From Rhabdophis nuchalis (taxonomy: Eukaryota; Chordata; Lepidosauria; Squamata; Natricidae): 64,000 bases of DNA. A program made the translations under genes and the position numbers. How positions within the stretch are numbered: position 1 is the stretch's first letter; each line of letters opens with the position of its first letter. Location of the stretch: positions 70,575,619-70,639,618 of the forward strand of contig CM077648.1 of the NCBI GenBank assembly GCA_039707465.1. The letters are read 5' to 3'. The notes beneath the pieces are model-generated. The model had not been told where the DNA came from, made no database searches, and worked only from the letters and a program-made list of their open reading frames with translations. Below, piece after piece: positions 31,554-42,715 of this stretch.

Positions 31554-32471
31554 CTATAGTCTCTTCCTCCTCCCCCCCCCACCAGGCGGACCCGTGGCTC
31601 CTCCCGTTCCCATCTCATCGGCATCCAGGATTGAGGATTTTTTTTTAAAAAAATCATGCGCCTCTTCAACTGTTTTAATTCTAACTCTTCCTCCCTCCCA
31701 GAATACCAGCATCCCTTCTGGCATCAACCACTTGAACCACACCCCCTTTTTGAATAATTTTTTAGTTAAGAAGGAATAATTCCTTCTTATATCTCTTATT
31801 TTCTTTGGGATCTGCTTCAATATGGCCACCTCGTTTTGCTGATACATCAAAGGGCCCCCTCTCTGCGCTCTCAGTATCTCCTCTCTCGTTGACCTTCTTA
31901 AAAATTTAATACGTATCTCTCTGGGTACCTCATTTATTCTGGCAAATGCTGAGTTAATTCTATAAATCAAATCAATGTCCCCCCAAATAAATTCCTTATC
32001 TTTCTTAATATAATCCGCTAACATAGTAGCCATCAGCTCTCTCAGATTCTCATTGGGTAATTCAGGAACATTCTGGAATCTTTTAAAAAAAGACATGCGT
32101 TCAAAATCAATTTTAGACATTTGACCAGTAATATCTGTAAGTTCTTTCTTAAAGTCTTTTATCTCTTCCTTCACCTCAACCACCCCTCCTTCCAGCCCCA
32201 CAATTTTTTGTTTATTATTTGTTATTTCTCTTTGCGCCTCCAGCAATTCCAGTCTTGTGCTTAAATTGTCTTTCTGGATTTGTTGCATTTCATTCATTAT
32301 TCTTTGAAACATCTCCTCTACGTTTAATGGCTGAGGGCTTGGTGACTTAGGATCCTCTACCTCTGTTTCCTTCTGTAACATTGCTGAAATCTTTGGTTGT
32401 GAGGATGGGCTGGGTCTTGTAGATGCTGGAGCAGAACTTGGTTTCCCAGATGGAGGTTTCCTCGATGCCAT
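31554..32471 (-). CDS. L1 ORF1 protein, copy B (305 codons, nearly intact)
   Basis: The best preserved ORF1 of the family. It starts MASRKPPSGKPSSAPASTRP, a Ser/Pro-rich head, then has a coiled coil (about residues 45-120, MNEMQQIQKDNLSTRLELLE onward). The RRM-like domain follows (DFERMSFFKRFQNVPE, LMATMLADYIKKDKEFIWGD, IDLIYRINSAFARIN, VPREIRIKFLRRSTREEI), then the C-terminal domain (KKIRDIRRNYSFLTKKLFKK, GMLVFWEGGRVRIKT). Known L1 ORF1p forms trimers that coat L1 RNA. The conserved C-terminal KRLRSQK is lost to a frameshift over the last 20 codons. The Met at 32471 is used in copies B and E; a further upstream in-frame ATG exists but lies in 5' sequence not conserved as protein. Confidence 0.8.
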   Translation of the reverse strand: MASRKPPSGKPSSAPASTRPSPSSQPKISAMLQKETEVEDPKSPSPQPLNVEEMFQRIMNEMQQIQKDNLSTRLELLEAQREITNNKQKIVGLEGGVVEVKEEIKDFKKELTDITGQMSKIDFERMSFFKRFQNVPELPNENLRELMATMLADYIKKDKEFIWGDIDLIYRINSAFARINEVPREIRIKFLRRSTREEILRAQRGGPLMYQQNEVAILKQIPKKIRDIRRNYSFLTKKLFKKGVWFKWLMPEGMLVFWEGGRVRIKTVEEAHDFFKKKSSILDADEMGTGGATGPPGGGGRRKRL

Positions 32472-32973
32472 AATTAAAGTTTTTGGTATTAATGCGTAGA
32501 GAGGAAGAAAGGGGGGAAATGGTGCTGTTGGGCGGACAGTCTGTGAAGTCCGAGACAAAAGCAGCTGGAGTTCAAATTGAGTTTACAATGTCCAGAGAGA
32601 GAAAAGAAAAAAAAAAAGAAAAATTTTCCAAGCAAAACAGAAAGTTTCACAAAAGGAGAAGACACCAAAAGACACCAGAGCAGGTCCTTTTCTTATATAT
32701 TTTAAAATTAGTCTAGATCTGTTAAAATAGAGGAATGCTTATTTTCAAAAGTTCCATCCTGAGAACAAAGAGAACGCCATCTTCCGCCTTGCCGGCAGGG
32801 TAGCAAAAGAGAAAGTAGAAACAGTCAGTTTAAAATGTAGCAAGGCTCCGGATACATTGTTTAACAGCAAATCCCTTAGTTAAGGAGAAACTTCCTTTTT
32901 CAATAAATCCGACGGAAGTCACTTTCACTTTCTTCGCAGCGCGGGACTCTTTATGCAATGCTGCTTTGTTCCA

Positions 32974-32997
32974 GGGGGGTTGTTCCCAACTCCCCCC
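32974..32997 (-). promoter_or_regulatory. Conserved G6/C6 hairpin (copy B)
   Basis: GGGGGGAGTTGGGAACAACC with CCCC, 526 bp upstream of the ORF1 start on the minus strand. Confidence 0.6.
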
Positions 32998-33365
32998 TAT
33001 CTTCTCTTTCCATCAGATTGAATGTAAAAAAAAGTCCAAATAAGGCACATACCATTATTTTTATAATCCGAAGCCTCGGCGCAGCCATACAGCCCGGAGT
33101 TTCAGCTCCTTCTTACATCCTCCATGTTCCGGCGTCTTCAGCGAAGGGGAAACTCCCCCTGCGAAAGTTCCCCAGCCCCTAGGGCGAAGCAGGAGCGCCC
33201 CCCCCAACCGCCGTCAAGATGGGGGCCCTCTCCGCAAGCCGCCCGTGCAGAGGGGGGGATTTTAAACCTCCCCCCCCACGCCCAAGGCAACACAGCGGCG
33301 GACGCGAAGATCCGCGTCCGTCCCCGTCCGAAGCCGGAAACGATCTCCTCTGCTGATTCTTTTTG

Positions 33366-33662
33366 AAGTTCCTTTATCTCTCCTTTCATCTCAGCTGTCC
33401 CCTCCTTCAACTCTCCAATTTCTTGATCGTGGGTTGTTATAGATCTTTGTGTTCCCAACAATTCTATTCTTATGTTCATAAGGTCTTTCCGCATTTCTTG
33501 TATTTCTTTCATTATATCATGTAGCGTTGGTTCTTGAATATCCTCTCCAGCCGCCTCTTTTTGTAACATTGTTGTGATTTTCCCTTGCTGTAAAACCCGG
33601 CTGGCTCTGGCAGACGATGGAGCAGAAAAAGACTTTGCAGCTGGTGGGTTTTTTGGAGGCAT
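33366..33662 (-). pseudogene. L1 ORF1 N-terminal half, copy C
   Basis: MPPKNPPAAKSFSAPSSARA head, then a coiled coil (MKEIQEMRKDLMNIRIELLG, EIGELKEGTAEMKGEIKELQ). The frame is cut by copy B after KESAE and resumes at 31268. Confidence 0.85.
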
Positions 33663-34143
33663 TTGTGATTTGTAGTTTTAAAGTTTTGCAATAAAAATGG
33701 GGTCAAGGAGTAAGCAGTCAGTGAAATCCGAGATATCGGAAATAAACTTAATCAATTTTTTAGTCTTGTTCTTTTTTAATATCCAGAAAGTTAATTGTCC
33801 TGTAAATCCGTAATAAAAAAGAAGAGTCCACGTATTGGGAAGGACACCAAGGGCTTCTTGAGAAGGCTTAGAAATAAAATTTCCCTTGATTTTTAACAAG
33901 TTGGAGGAATGCAGTCCTGAGTCAGTAAAAGTAAAAGGAACAAAGAAAACGCCATTTTGCCGCCTCAGCACAGGAAAGGAGAAGAAAGTAAAAGTTTCCG
34001 TTTTTTAACGAGATTCAGATACAATGTTGCTAGCTGTAAATTCACTAGTTGAAACAAAGTTTCATTCAGATGGTTATAAACGGATGGTATTAATCCTCAA
34101 TCTCCAAAATCTGGAGAACATTTTAAGCAGCCGCTTTTTACAA

Positions 34144-34172
34144 GGGGGGGTTTCTGCAATTAAACTCCCCCC
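34144..34172 (-). promoter_or_regulatory. Conserved G6/C6 hairpin (copy C)
   Basis: GGGGGGAGTTTAATTGCAGA then AACCCCCCC, 510 bp upstream of the ORF1 start on the minus strand. Confidence 0.6.
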
Positions 34173-34556
34173 TCTATTTTTCTTTCTGTAAAAGATTGAA
34201 TGAAAATAAGCTCAAAACTCACAATCCACATTTTTTTTAAAGGAAGTCCCCGGCGTATTTCTCCAAGTCCGGCATTTCAGCCCAACTCTTTTATTTCTGT
34301 GGTTTCCCAGCTGGCGTTGGTGAGGGGGATACCCCCCTCACTTTCAGCTCTTCGGTTCCTAGAGCAAAGTGGGAAAAGGCACCCCGCCGATCGCCATCAA
34401 TACGGGAGCCCCCACAGCCGCTCATGCGGCAGAGAGTTAACACAAACTCTCTGAGCCCCCCGGGGGGGCTAGCCAAAGAAGCAAGCGGCAGACGCGCCTG
34501 AAAACGCGTCTGTCACCTTCGGAAGCTGGAAGTCAAGTGGAAACTGGCATACTTTT

Positions 34557-34775
34557 AAACGCTTTAGTTTTATATGGTTTTAGTAGGGATTTTAACAGGT
34601 TTTAGACAGGCTATTCATTATTTAATGTATTTTAATAGGTTTTTTATTGCTTTCTATGTTTTTATAGGTGATTTTACTGCTGCCTGTACACCGCCCTGAG
34701 TCCCGGAAGGGAGAAGGGCGGTATAGAAATTTAAATATTAAATTAAATTAAATTAAATTATTATTTAATTTTTGT
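34557..34775 (+). mobile_element. L2-type LINE 3' tail
   Basis: GTACACCGCCCTGAGTCCCG then GGGCGGTATAGAAATTTAAA and an (ATTAA)n tail. Only the 3' untranslated part remains. Confidence 0.75.
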
Positions 34776-36440
34776 GTAAGAGTGCTTTCTTCTGCATAGT
34801 TTATGTTGAATGAATATAGGTGACATTTACCCTGTTATATATCTAAATGCTTTAAATCAAATTACTTTTTAATCCAATTACATGCCTAATAAGTGTTCAT
34901 TCATCAGTGAATGAATTGATGTAAGCTCCTTCAGGGGAGAGAGAGAGAGAGGTGTCACAAATTAGTGTTACTGCTATTCTAAAGAACAGAAAAGTAAAAT
35001 ATCATTTTCTTTATTTCTTTTCTTTCAATTAATAATTTAGTAATTAGTAATAAACAATTAAATGCAAACATAACTGTGGCTAGAAAAACTCATTAATGTA
35101 ACTAGGTATGATTAATTTCATTGCATTCAATAACATTTAAATATTCCAAGTATAAAATCAGTAAATAACTCCAAATCTATTGAAATAGTTACTGGTAACA
35201 GAATTTTGACCAGGAGCCAAGAACTGAATTCCAATATTGCCATTTTGCTTGTCATTCAAATTAAAAAAGCACAATATTGTAAGATTTCTCTCTTTGTGTC
35301 TGTGAATATTCATAACAAGTATAAATTTATAAAATCAGATTTTAAAACAATACAAAAATTTGTAGCTACGTATGCAGAAATAGTATTGGCAAACATCCTC
35401 ATTTGATAAATAGTACACCCCTGTATTACAATATGTATTTATTTGAAAATAAGCACAGTCTTACTGAATGAGATTTAATTCTCAGCAGTACCTATTGGAA
35501 GAGGGTAACAGCAAATAATATCTATATTGTTTTCAAAACACATATAGACATATTAAATTAAGTCAAGCTCAACTCTAAAATGATCTTATTAGAAGTGAAT
35601 AAAAAGTATTCACTTCTAATTAAGTGATATCAGTTTACTGTTTCCAATTCAGAGGATCAAATAAACTTTTTTTAAAATGTCATTTTTAAGGAAACAAATA
35701 ATTATGTAAATAGATAATCCTAAAAATGTCCAATCAGAAATAGGACATTAAAATAATGCCATTGCACTACAGCTTAAATTAATGTAACATTTTTAGAAGG
35801 CTCGAGGAAGCTTTTTGAGTTATGCATTTCAAAGAAAAATAGTTCAAATGAGTATATAATTAGCATTTATTTTACTTAAGTGGGTCTCCCAAAGAAGAGT
35901 TTCAAACATGACTAGGCAAAGCATTTAATATTCTGAACTGTGTCTGCATTATTAAAAGAGGGTGTGTCTAACAATGAAAAGATGAGTGGAGCCAAAAGAG
36001 AGTGGTTTTGAAACCAATGAAAAAGTACTTTGCTAATCAGTTGTTCTGAAAAGTATGTCACACATTCTCCTTTTTCTGTGCTAAGTTTGCACTGAAAAAC
36101 ACACATTACATTAGCAGCTTCTATTATTTATTGTAAAATATTCTAAGTCAAAATATTTCCAAAATATGTAGCTCAGCCCTCATTATGTATCAGTGTCATC
36201 ACTATTATCCCTATCATCATTAAGTTTGTGTTAGCCATACTTTGATTTTATTATTATTACTTAGTTTAATTTTATATAAGGTAGTTTTACCTTCATTTGC
36301 CCATTGGTTGATTTTGTTCTCATTCACTTTTATTTTCAGTCCATATGGCCTTGGCTTTAAAACAGTGTTTCTTTATGATTGAGAACTGCAGCTATATGTG
36401 CTTGACAGTTGTAGGTTCCAGAATTTGCCTGAATGAAGTC
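34776..36440. other. AT-rich unique sequence, nothing recognised
   Basis: No ORF with a known domain, no clear repeats. Likely ordinary intron or upstream DNA of PRICKLE1. A local palindrome TTAGAAGTGAATAAAAAGTA / TTCACTTCTAA lies near 35588. Confidence 0.45.
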
Positions 36441-36840
36441 AAGTAACAAGACCATCCCTCATAGTCAATTTAGGTGTCCTCCTGGATACCCGGCTGTCCA
36501 TGGAAGATCAAGTGACAGCCGTGGCCACGACCTTCCCCCCGATATTAAAACGACTACGGACCTCCGCTCCTTCCGTCTGAAATTAAAAACACACTTTTTC
36601 CGCTTGGCCGGCCTAGGCTAGTCTCTCTTTCTATGGGGTTTTAAATTTATTTATAGCTGTTGGGTATTTTAGTTTAACGGGTTTTAGCACAGGAATAGAT
36701 TTAATCTGTTTTTATATTATGTATTTATATTTCTATATTTATTGTTTTTACTTTCCCTGTGCACCGCCCCGAGTCCCTGTGGCGAGAGGGAGCGGTTCTA
36801 CAAATTAAATTTGAATGAATGAATGAATGAATAGTCAGAA
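36441..36840 (+). mobile_element. L2-type LINE with internal deletion
   Basis: Encodes [24 protein letters not shown] residues in one frame (about 36470-36525) and jumps directly to the last codons of ORF2 ([20 protein letters not shown] then FFRLAGLG). About 150 residues are absent. The 3' tail with GCACCGCCCCGAGTCCCTG and (GAAT)n follows. Confidence 0.75.
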
Positions 36841-38285
36841 AGAAGTATAAAGCACTAACCCTTTTTGAATGCTGGTAAATGCGGGGTTTGTTTCAAAAGC
36901 TATATTTAGCACTGTCTAGCATTCTTTTCATAGTGGGTGAGTGTGCTCAGATCATGAATTTTGAAAGCCAACTATGTGGTTGTGATGCTGCTACCACAGC
37001 AATTTGATGCCCAGTTGTTTTTAGGTGCAAATCAATCCTGTGCTTTCCATGTTAAACGACAGAAACCAATATAATTCTGCATTAAGCAGCAATATTCCCA
37101 TGAACAATGCAGAGTATTGTGAGGCAACATTGTGACTTTTCCCAAGTGTTTTGCTTCTTGAATATGTGACCAAAAGCATATTAGGGGAGTTTTGAAAATT
37201 GGTTAGATGGGCAGTAGTTTAGAAGAGTACATACTAAATATTTAGGGAGATCTCAATCCCAATATACTTTCTGTAATGTATGGGCTAGTCTATGTGGAAT
37301 ATTGAATAGCTTTATTGACCCTAAAGTTTGGTTTGAAAAGTTTAATTTTAAAATAAAACTTATTTTAACAGAATTGCTTGAATACAACTACTATATGCTT
37401 GGTAAGTTTTCACTTTTTAGGCTAATTTAGTTGAAACAATTGCTCATCTCAGGGACACCACAAAGTCCCTGATTGATCCAAGGGAAGTTCTTCTAACTGG
37501 CGATAAACAGGCAGCCCCTAGGCTAACGAAGTTGGGATGGCTCCCAAAGTAAGGAAGTGAAAGGAGAAAGTGTGTCCATCTGGTGAGGTAATTTTTTTTA
37601 CTTCAAGAAAGACTGTCCAAAGAATCCTTTTTTTAAGCTAAATTAAATCCTTAAGTAAAAGAATCAAGTGGCAAAATTAACCTGTATTGGATTGCTTTGG
37701 AAAGTGATTTTTTCTGTAACTATACTTTGTAGATTGAAATGCTCGCAGCATTGTTTTTTTTCTTCTCCTCTTAAAGTGAACGGATCAAATCTTCTGTTTT
37801 TTGTTACTTTATTTTTTGACTTATGAATTAAAACCTTCTTTATTTTGACAAAGGTTTTAACATTGCTTCTTACTACTTGTTATTAAACTACATTTAAGAA
37901 CTTCATTTCCTTTAAGCCTTAGAAAAACAGCAAAGAGTGAAAGGAAGCAACACTGCCACTCAGAGGCTAGAGGCTGGAGTTTTTGAAACAATGTACTTTC
38001 ACTTTTTTTTCTGTTTGATCTCATTGACTTTGTAACTGAAAGGTCTGTAATTTGTTTACAGAAACTGATAAAGAGCTAAGGGGACAAATTGTTTACACAG
38101 GTGCTCTTTGACAATTATTCTGGCAACAATTCTGGAGTGAGAGAGAAAGGGGGGAAAATAGACCCCCCTTTTTTGAGACTAACTCAAAATAAAAATCCAA
38201 AAGCTAGAGTGGCAGTGGCTATTAGTTTTCCTTTTTTCTTTTCTCTCTCTTTGGAAATAGGGATCAATACTCAGAAGAGGAAACT
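36841..38285. other. Unique AT-rich sequence, nothing recognised
   Basis: No repeat or protein family identified over about 1.4 kb. Confidence 0.4.
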
Positions 38286-40683
38286 TTACAATTCATTTCA
38301 TTTCATTTCATTTTATTATATTTATATCCCGCCCTTCTCCACAGAGGACCCAGGGCGGCGCACAGGAAATTTAAAAAACATACACAATAGAAGATAGACA
38401 AATAATTTAAAATATATATTAAATAATCCCCAATCCTGTGCTAAAAACCAATTATTAAAAACCCAATTTAAAACTTTTCTAAAAGTCCCCATGGGAGGTT
38501 AGGCTAGGCCGGCTTGATGGAAAAAATATGTCTTTAAACATTTGCGGAAGAGGCGGAGGTCGGTGATAGTCCGGAGTTCAGGGGGTAGGTCGTTCCAAAG
38601 GGCAGGGCCCGCCACAGAGAAGGCTCTTCCCCTGGGTGTCGCCAGTCGGCATTGTCCGGCCGACGGCACCCTGAGAAGGCCCTCTCTGTGGGAGCGGATC
38701 GGTCTAAGGGATGTATGGGGCAGGAGACGGTCTCGCATATAACTAGGCCCCGAGCCATGGAGCGCTTTAAAGATGGTCGTCAGAACCTTGAAGCGCACCC
38801 GAAAGACCACAGGAAGCCAATGCAGCTCGCGCAGGATTGGTGTTATATGGGAGCTTCTGGTGGCTCCCGTAATTACCCGCGCGGCTGCGTTTTGGACTAG
38901 CTGTAGCTTTCGAGTGCACCTCAAGGGAAGCCCCATGTAGAGAGCATTACAGTAGTCGAGACGGGACGTCACGAGAGCTTGAGTGACTGTGCAAAGGGCA
39001 GCCCGGTCCAGTAAGGGGCGCAATTGGCGTATCAGGCGTACCTGATGAAACGCCCCCCTGGCCACGGCCGTCACATGGTCCTCCAAGGACAGCCGGGAAT
39101 CCAGGAGGACACCCAAATTGCGCGCCCTCTCCACGGGGGCCAGTGTTTCGCCCCCAATGGCCAGAGTTGGAGTAATCTGGCTGAACCGGGGTGCCGGAAA
39201 CCACAGCCACTCAGTCTTGGCAGGGTTGAGCTTGAGTTTGTTACCACCCATCCAGATCCGTACGGCTTCCAAACACCGGGACAGCACTTCGGCGGCATCG
39301 TTGGGGTGGTCTGGGGTGGATATGTACAGCTGGGTGTCGTCAGCGTACAGATGGTACTCCACCCCAAAACCACGGATGATCTCACCCAGCGGCTTCATAT
39401 ATGTGTTAAACAGGAGGGGCGAGAGGACCGACCCCTGAGGAACCCCACATAAGAGGGGTCTCGAGGTCGACCTCTGCCCTCCCGTCAACACATATTGCGA
39501 CCGACCAGAGAGGTAGGATGAGAACCACCGCAAAACGGTGCCTCCCAGCCCCAACCCCCCCAGTCGGTGCAATAGGATACCATGGTCGATGGTATCAAAA
39601 GCCGCCGAGAGGTCTAATAGGACTAGGATAGAGGAATACCCTCTATCCCGCGCCCTCCAGAGATCATCAACCAACGCGACCAATGCCGTCTCGGTACTGT
39701 GACCGGGTCGGAAGCCGGACTGGCGCGGGTCTAGATAATCAACTTCCTCCAGGTGTTGTGGAAACTGTTGGGCTACCACACTCTCAACAACCTTCACCAG
39801 AAAGTGAAGGTTGGAGACTGGACGATAGTTCTCTAATAAAGCTGGGTCCAGGGACGGCTTCTTGAGGAGGGGCCTCACTACCGCCTCTTTCAAGACGGCA
39901 GGCAAGGACCCCTCACTCAAAGATGCGTTGACAATGCCCTGGAGCCAGCCTCGTGTCGTCTCCCAGGATGCCAGTACAAGCCAGGAGGGACACGGGTCCA
40001 ATAAACATGTGGTTGCTCTAAGTTTCCTTGACAGCCTGTCCATATCCTCGGTGGTAACAAAGTCAAACTCCTCCCAAGCAGGAACCTCAAGACTAGCCTC
40101 GGACAGTCCCACAGGACCACTGTCGATGGAGGGTAGCTCATTCCGAATCCGAGTGATTTTCTCCTGCAGATAAATCCCAAATTCCTCTGCTCGCCCTTGT
40201 AGAGGGGCTTCCCGCGGCCTCTGGTGAAGGAGGGAGCGGGTCACCCCAAACAGGGCGGCAGGGCGGTTATCTGCGGATGCAATTAGGGTGGCACAATACT
40301 CACGTTTGGCCACCCTTATCGCCACTAAGTAAGCCCTAATATGGGTTCTCACTAGTGTTCGGTCGGCTTCGGAGCGAGAGGATCTCCATCTGCTCTCTAG
40401 GCGTCTCTTGTGGTGTTTCATCCCCCGAAGCTCCTCAGTAAACCAGGGAGCCTGGGTGATTCGTCGCCGCAAGAGAGGCCGCAAGGGCGCGACTCGGTCC
40501 AAGGCCCCCGTGGCCGCACTTAACCATGCGGCCACTAGGTCCTCAGTCGAGTCGCGGGGCAGGATCACAGGAATTGGCCCAAGCTCCCTCTGGAACCTTT
40601 CCGGGTCCATTAGAAGCCTGGGGCGGAACCATCTAGGAGTGTCCGGTTCCGCCTCCCCGCGGTGAGGTGGAGCGATTGGAAAG
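38286..40683 (-). mobile_element. L2-type LINE, 5'-truncated, intact RT
   Basis: On the plus strand the copy begins with an (ATTTC)n run that is the LINE tail (38296-38320), the CCCGCCCTTCTCCACAGAGG 3' region, then the ORF. It ends at about 40683 inside the former endonuclease/RT linker, next to L1-type sequence. No premature stops. The absence of disabling mutations suggests the youngest L2 copy here. Confidence 0.9.
38499..40683 (-). CDS. L2-type ORF2 reverse transcriptase (5'-truncated, uninterrupted)
   Basis: About 725 codons without a stop on the minus strand. In order: linker (RPLLRRRITQAPWFTEELRG), RT block NYRPVSNLHFLVKVVESVVA, FRPGHSTETALVALVDDLW, LLDLSAAFDTIDHGILLHRL with the first catalytic [18 protein letters not shown], and the [10 protein letters not shown] active site (codons at 39337-39348). 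The thumb and C-terminal region follow ([61 protein letters not shown]). The APE-type endonuclease present in the 4690-8110 copy is missing. With no endonuclease and no start codon the protein could not work alone, yet all visible RT catalytic residues are kept. Confidence 0.9.
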
Positions 40684-41034
40684 TCCACAATTGCAAAACA
40701 TATTGGCTGGAATCCAAAATTTACTGGAAAAAAATGGGAGAATTGAGAAGAAGTTGGAAAAACTAGAATCTTTTTCAGCAAAAGATGATGGGAATGGAGC
40801 CCCAAAAATGGAAAGGAAGAATGAAGATAAAGACAAGAAAATCGATGATTTTACTAATGGAGCAAATGTGGGTAAAAGTGGAAAAAGGGGAGTATGGAAA
40901 AGGGAATTTGATGAACTGGAGCTCTACCCAGATCCCAAGACACAGAAGAAGAAAAAAGAAAAATGATGGATTTAAGGAGAGGAATTTTATCAGAAGCACG
41001 ATTGATAACCAAAGACAAGCTAATCTTAATAGCA
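40684..41034 (+). pseudogene. Lys-rich coiled-coil ORF fragment, probably L1-type
   Basis: Plus-strand frame reading LQNILAGIQNLLEKNGRIEK then KLEKLESFSAK, a highly charged stretch, and YPDPKTQKKKKEK before a stop near 40965. A second frame reads MDLRRGILSEARLITKDKLI. It is followed after an L2 insertion by LRDATSNKVWREVHKNL at about 41673-41725. I do not recognise the protein with certainty. Its position before an L1 ORF2 suggests the first ORF of that L1. Confidence 0.4.
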
Positions 41035-41603
41035 GATGGAGGGCAACGAGACTACCACGGGACAGGACCTAGCTATCTGCGGGATCGCATTCGGCCCCAT
41101 ACATCCCTGCGGCCGATTCGCTCCCACAGAGAGGGAGATGGAGGGCAATGAGACTACCACGGCACGGGACCTAGCTATCTGCGGGATCACATTCTGCCCC
41201 ATACATCCCTGCGGCCGATTCGCTCCCACAGAGAGGGACTTCTCCGGGTGCCATCCACTAGGCTATGCCAGCGGGCGACGCCCAGGGGAAGGGCCTTCTC
41301 TGTGGTGGGCCCGACCCTCTGGAAAGACCTTCCCCCCGAAATCAGAACAACCACGGACCTTCGCTCCTTCCGACAGAAACTAAAAACACACTTCTTCTGC
41401 TTGGCCGGCCTAGGGTAATTTAAATTGTTTTAAATTGTTTTAAGGGTTTTTAGGGATAGTTTTAGTTTTATAGGAGTTTTTAGCGCAGGGCCAGTTTAAT
41501 TTGTTTTTAACTTTGTATTCCGTTATGGTTTTAATTGTATTTTTAATTCCCTGTGCCCCTCCTCTAGTCCCTTCGGGGAGAGAGAACGGGTTATAAATTA
41601 AAA

Positions 41604-41669
<66 letters not shown>
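41035..41669 (+). mobile_element. L2-type LINE 3' fragment with internal 102-bp duplication
   Basis: Encodes the last 110 residues of ORF2 ([20 protein letters not shown], then GRAFSVVGPTLWKDL-like, FFCLAGLG). The 102-bp segment 41035-41136 is repeated in tandem at 41137-41238 with a few substitutions. The 3' tail passes into (ATT)n at 41605-41667. Confidence 0.85.
41605..41667. repeat. (ATT)n microsatellite at LINE tail
   Basis: About 20 ATT units continuing the L2 3' tail. Confidence 0.9.
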
Positions 41670-41935
41670 TGAGAGATGCTACAAGCAACAAAGTGTGGAG
41701 AGAAGTCCATAAAAACCTTATTAAGGAAATAAATAGAAGATTAATACAACAAACGGCAAAAGAAAGAAGACTGTATTGTTATTAGAAAGACACAGGTTGA
41801 TAATGAAAGTTGATAATAAAAAAACTAGTTAATTTTTTGTAATTAATAAGTAGTAATTTAGTAATTTTTAGATTGTTTTAGATTATTATGTTAAATAGAT
41901 AATTGATAATGGTGACAAGGTATAAAAATGTGTTG

Positions 41936-42715
41936 GTTTGATGAGAGGAAGTTGGGAAATAAATATTAATGTTTTTTGTTAACAAATAATTAACTACAAC
42001 AACAATAATGAAATGACAATGAATATAGTTTAATAAATATATATAGATACTGGCTTAGTAAAAGAAATATGGATATAAACTGTAAACAGTGATTTGGAAA
42101 AAAAATCTAGAAATTTTATTAAATAATTTTTATTCAGAAATTGCCATAAAAGGGTAATGTTATTGGGTTTGATGAGAGGAAGTTGGATATAAATAGTAAA
42201 TGATTTCCTGTTAACAAATAGCCAATTATAACAATAATGAAATGATAAGGGATATTGTTTAATAATATATATATGCACTGGTTTTGGTAAAAGAAATTGG
42301 AACGACCTACCCCCCGACCTTCGCACTACCTCGGACCTCTGCCTCTTCCGCCAACGTCTTAAGACGTACTTATTCCAACAAGCCGGCCTAGGATAGCCCC
42401 CCGCTCCTGACTTTTTAAATATAAATTATAATTTGGTTACGGTTTTAATAATGGGTTTTAGCACGGGTTAATTAATTTAATATATTTTTAATTGATGTAT
42501 ATTGTATTTATGGTTTTATATAATGCCTGTGCACCGCCTTGGCTCCTAACAAGGAGAAGGGCGGGGTATAAATTATATATAAAATAATATAAAAAATTTG
42601 GATACAAATTTTAAACAGTGAGTTGGGGGGGGGAAAGGCTAAACTTTATTAATTAACCTTTATTTAGAATATGTCATGAAGGTGTGATGTTATTGGGGGA
42701 TTTTTGAAATAGCTA
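41936..42715. repeat. Tandem repeat of about 226 bp, interrupted by an L2 tail
   Basis: The unit starts GTTTGATGAGAGGAAGTTGG (41936 and 42158) and passes through TTTGTTAACAAATA, GTAAACAGTGATTTGG and GTAATGTTATTGGG. The second unit is split at 42300 by an L2 insertion and resumes at 42598. It lies between the first-ORF remnant and the L1 ORF2, so it may be the L1 inter-ORF or promoter repeat. Confidence 0.7.
42300..42597 (+). mobile_element. L2-type LINE 3' end
   Basis: NDLPPDLRTTSDLCLFRQRL and FQQAGLG residues, then GTGCACCGCCTTGGCTCCTA and GGGCGGGGTATAAATTATAT. Flanked by AAATTGG/AAATTTGG, a likely short target duplication within the 226-bp repeat. Confidence 0.8.

Larger units (their letters stand above)
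31270..33348 (-). mobile_element. ORF1-only L1 (HAL1-like), copy B, full length, nested in copy C
   Basis: Flanked by the 16-bp duplication TCTGCTGATTCTTTTT (31254-31269 and 33349-33364). It starts GGAGATCGTTTCCGGCTTCG (minus strand), the same 5' end as copy E. The 5' region is about 880 bp, ORF1 spans 32471-31554, and about 280 bp of 3' sequence ends AACCAATAAAACTTTTTC. Total 2.08 kb without ORF2. Insertion into copy C's ORF1 shows that the family was active more than once. Confidence 0.9.
30415..34540 (-). mobile_element. ORF1-only L1 (HAL1-like), copy C, interrupted by copy B
   Basis: Flanked by the 16-bp duplication AAACTGGCATACTTTT (30399-30414 and 34541-34556). On the minus strand, the 5' region (34540-33663) carries the G6/C6 hairpin at 34172-34144. 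The N-terminal half of ORF1 follows (33662-33366), then copy B (31270-33348). Next come the C-terminal half of ORF1 (31253-30658) and a 3' end of about 240 bp with CCAATAAAAGTCTTTTGTC and poly-A. Removing copy B gives an element of about 2.03 kb. No ORF2 is present. Confidence 0.85.
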
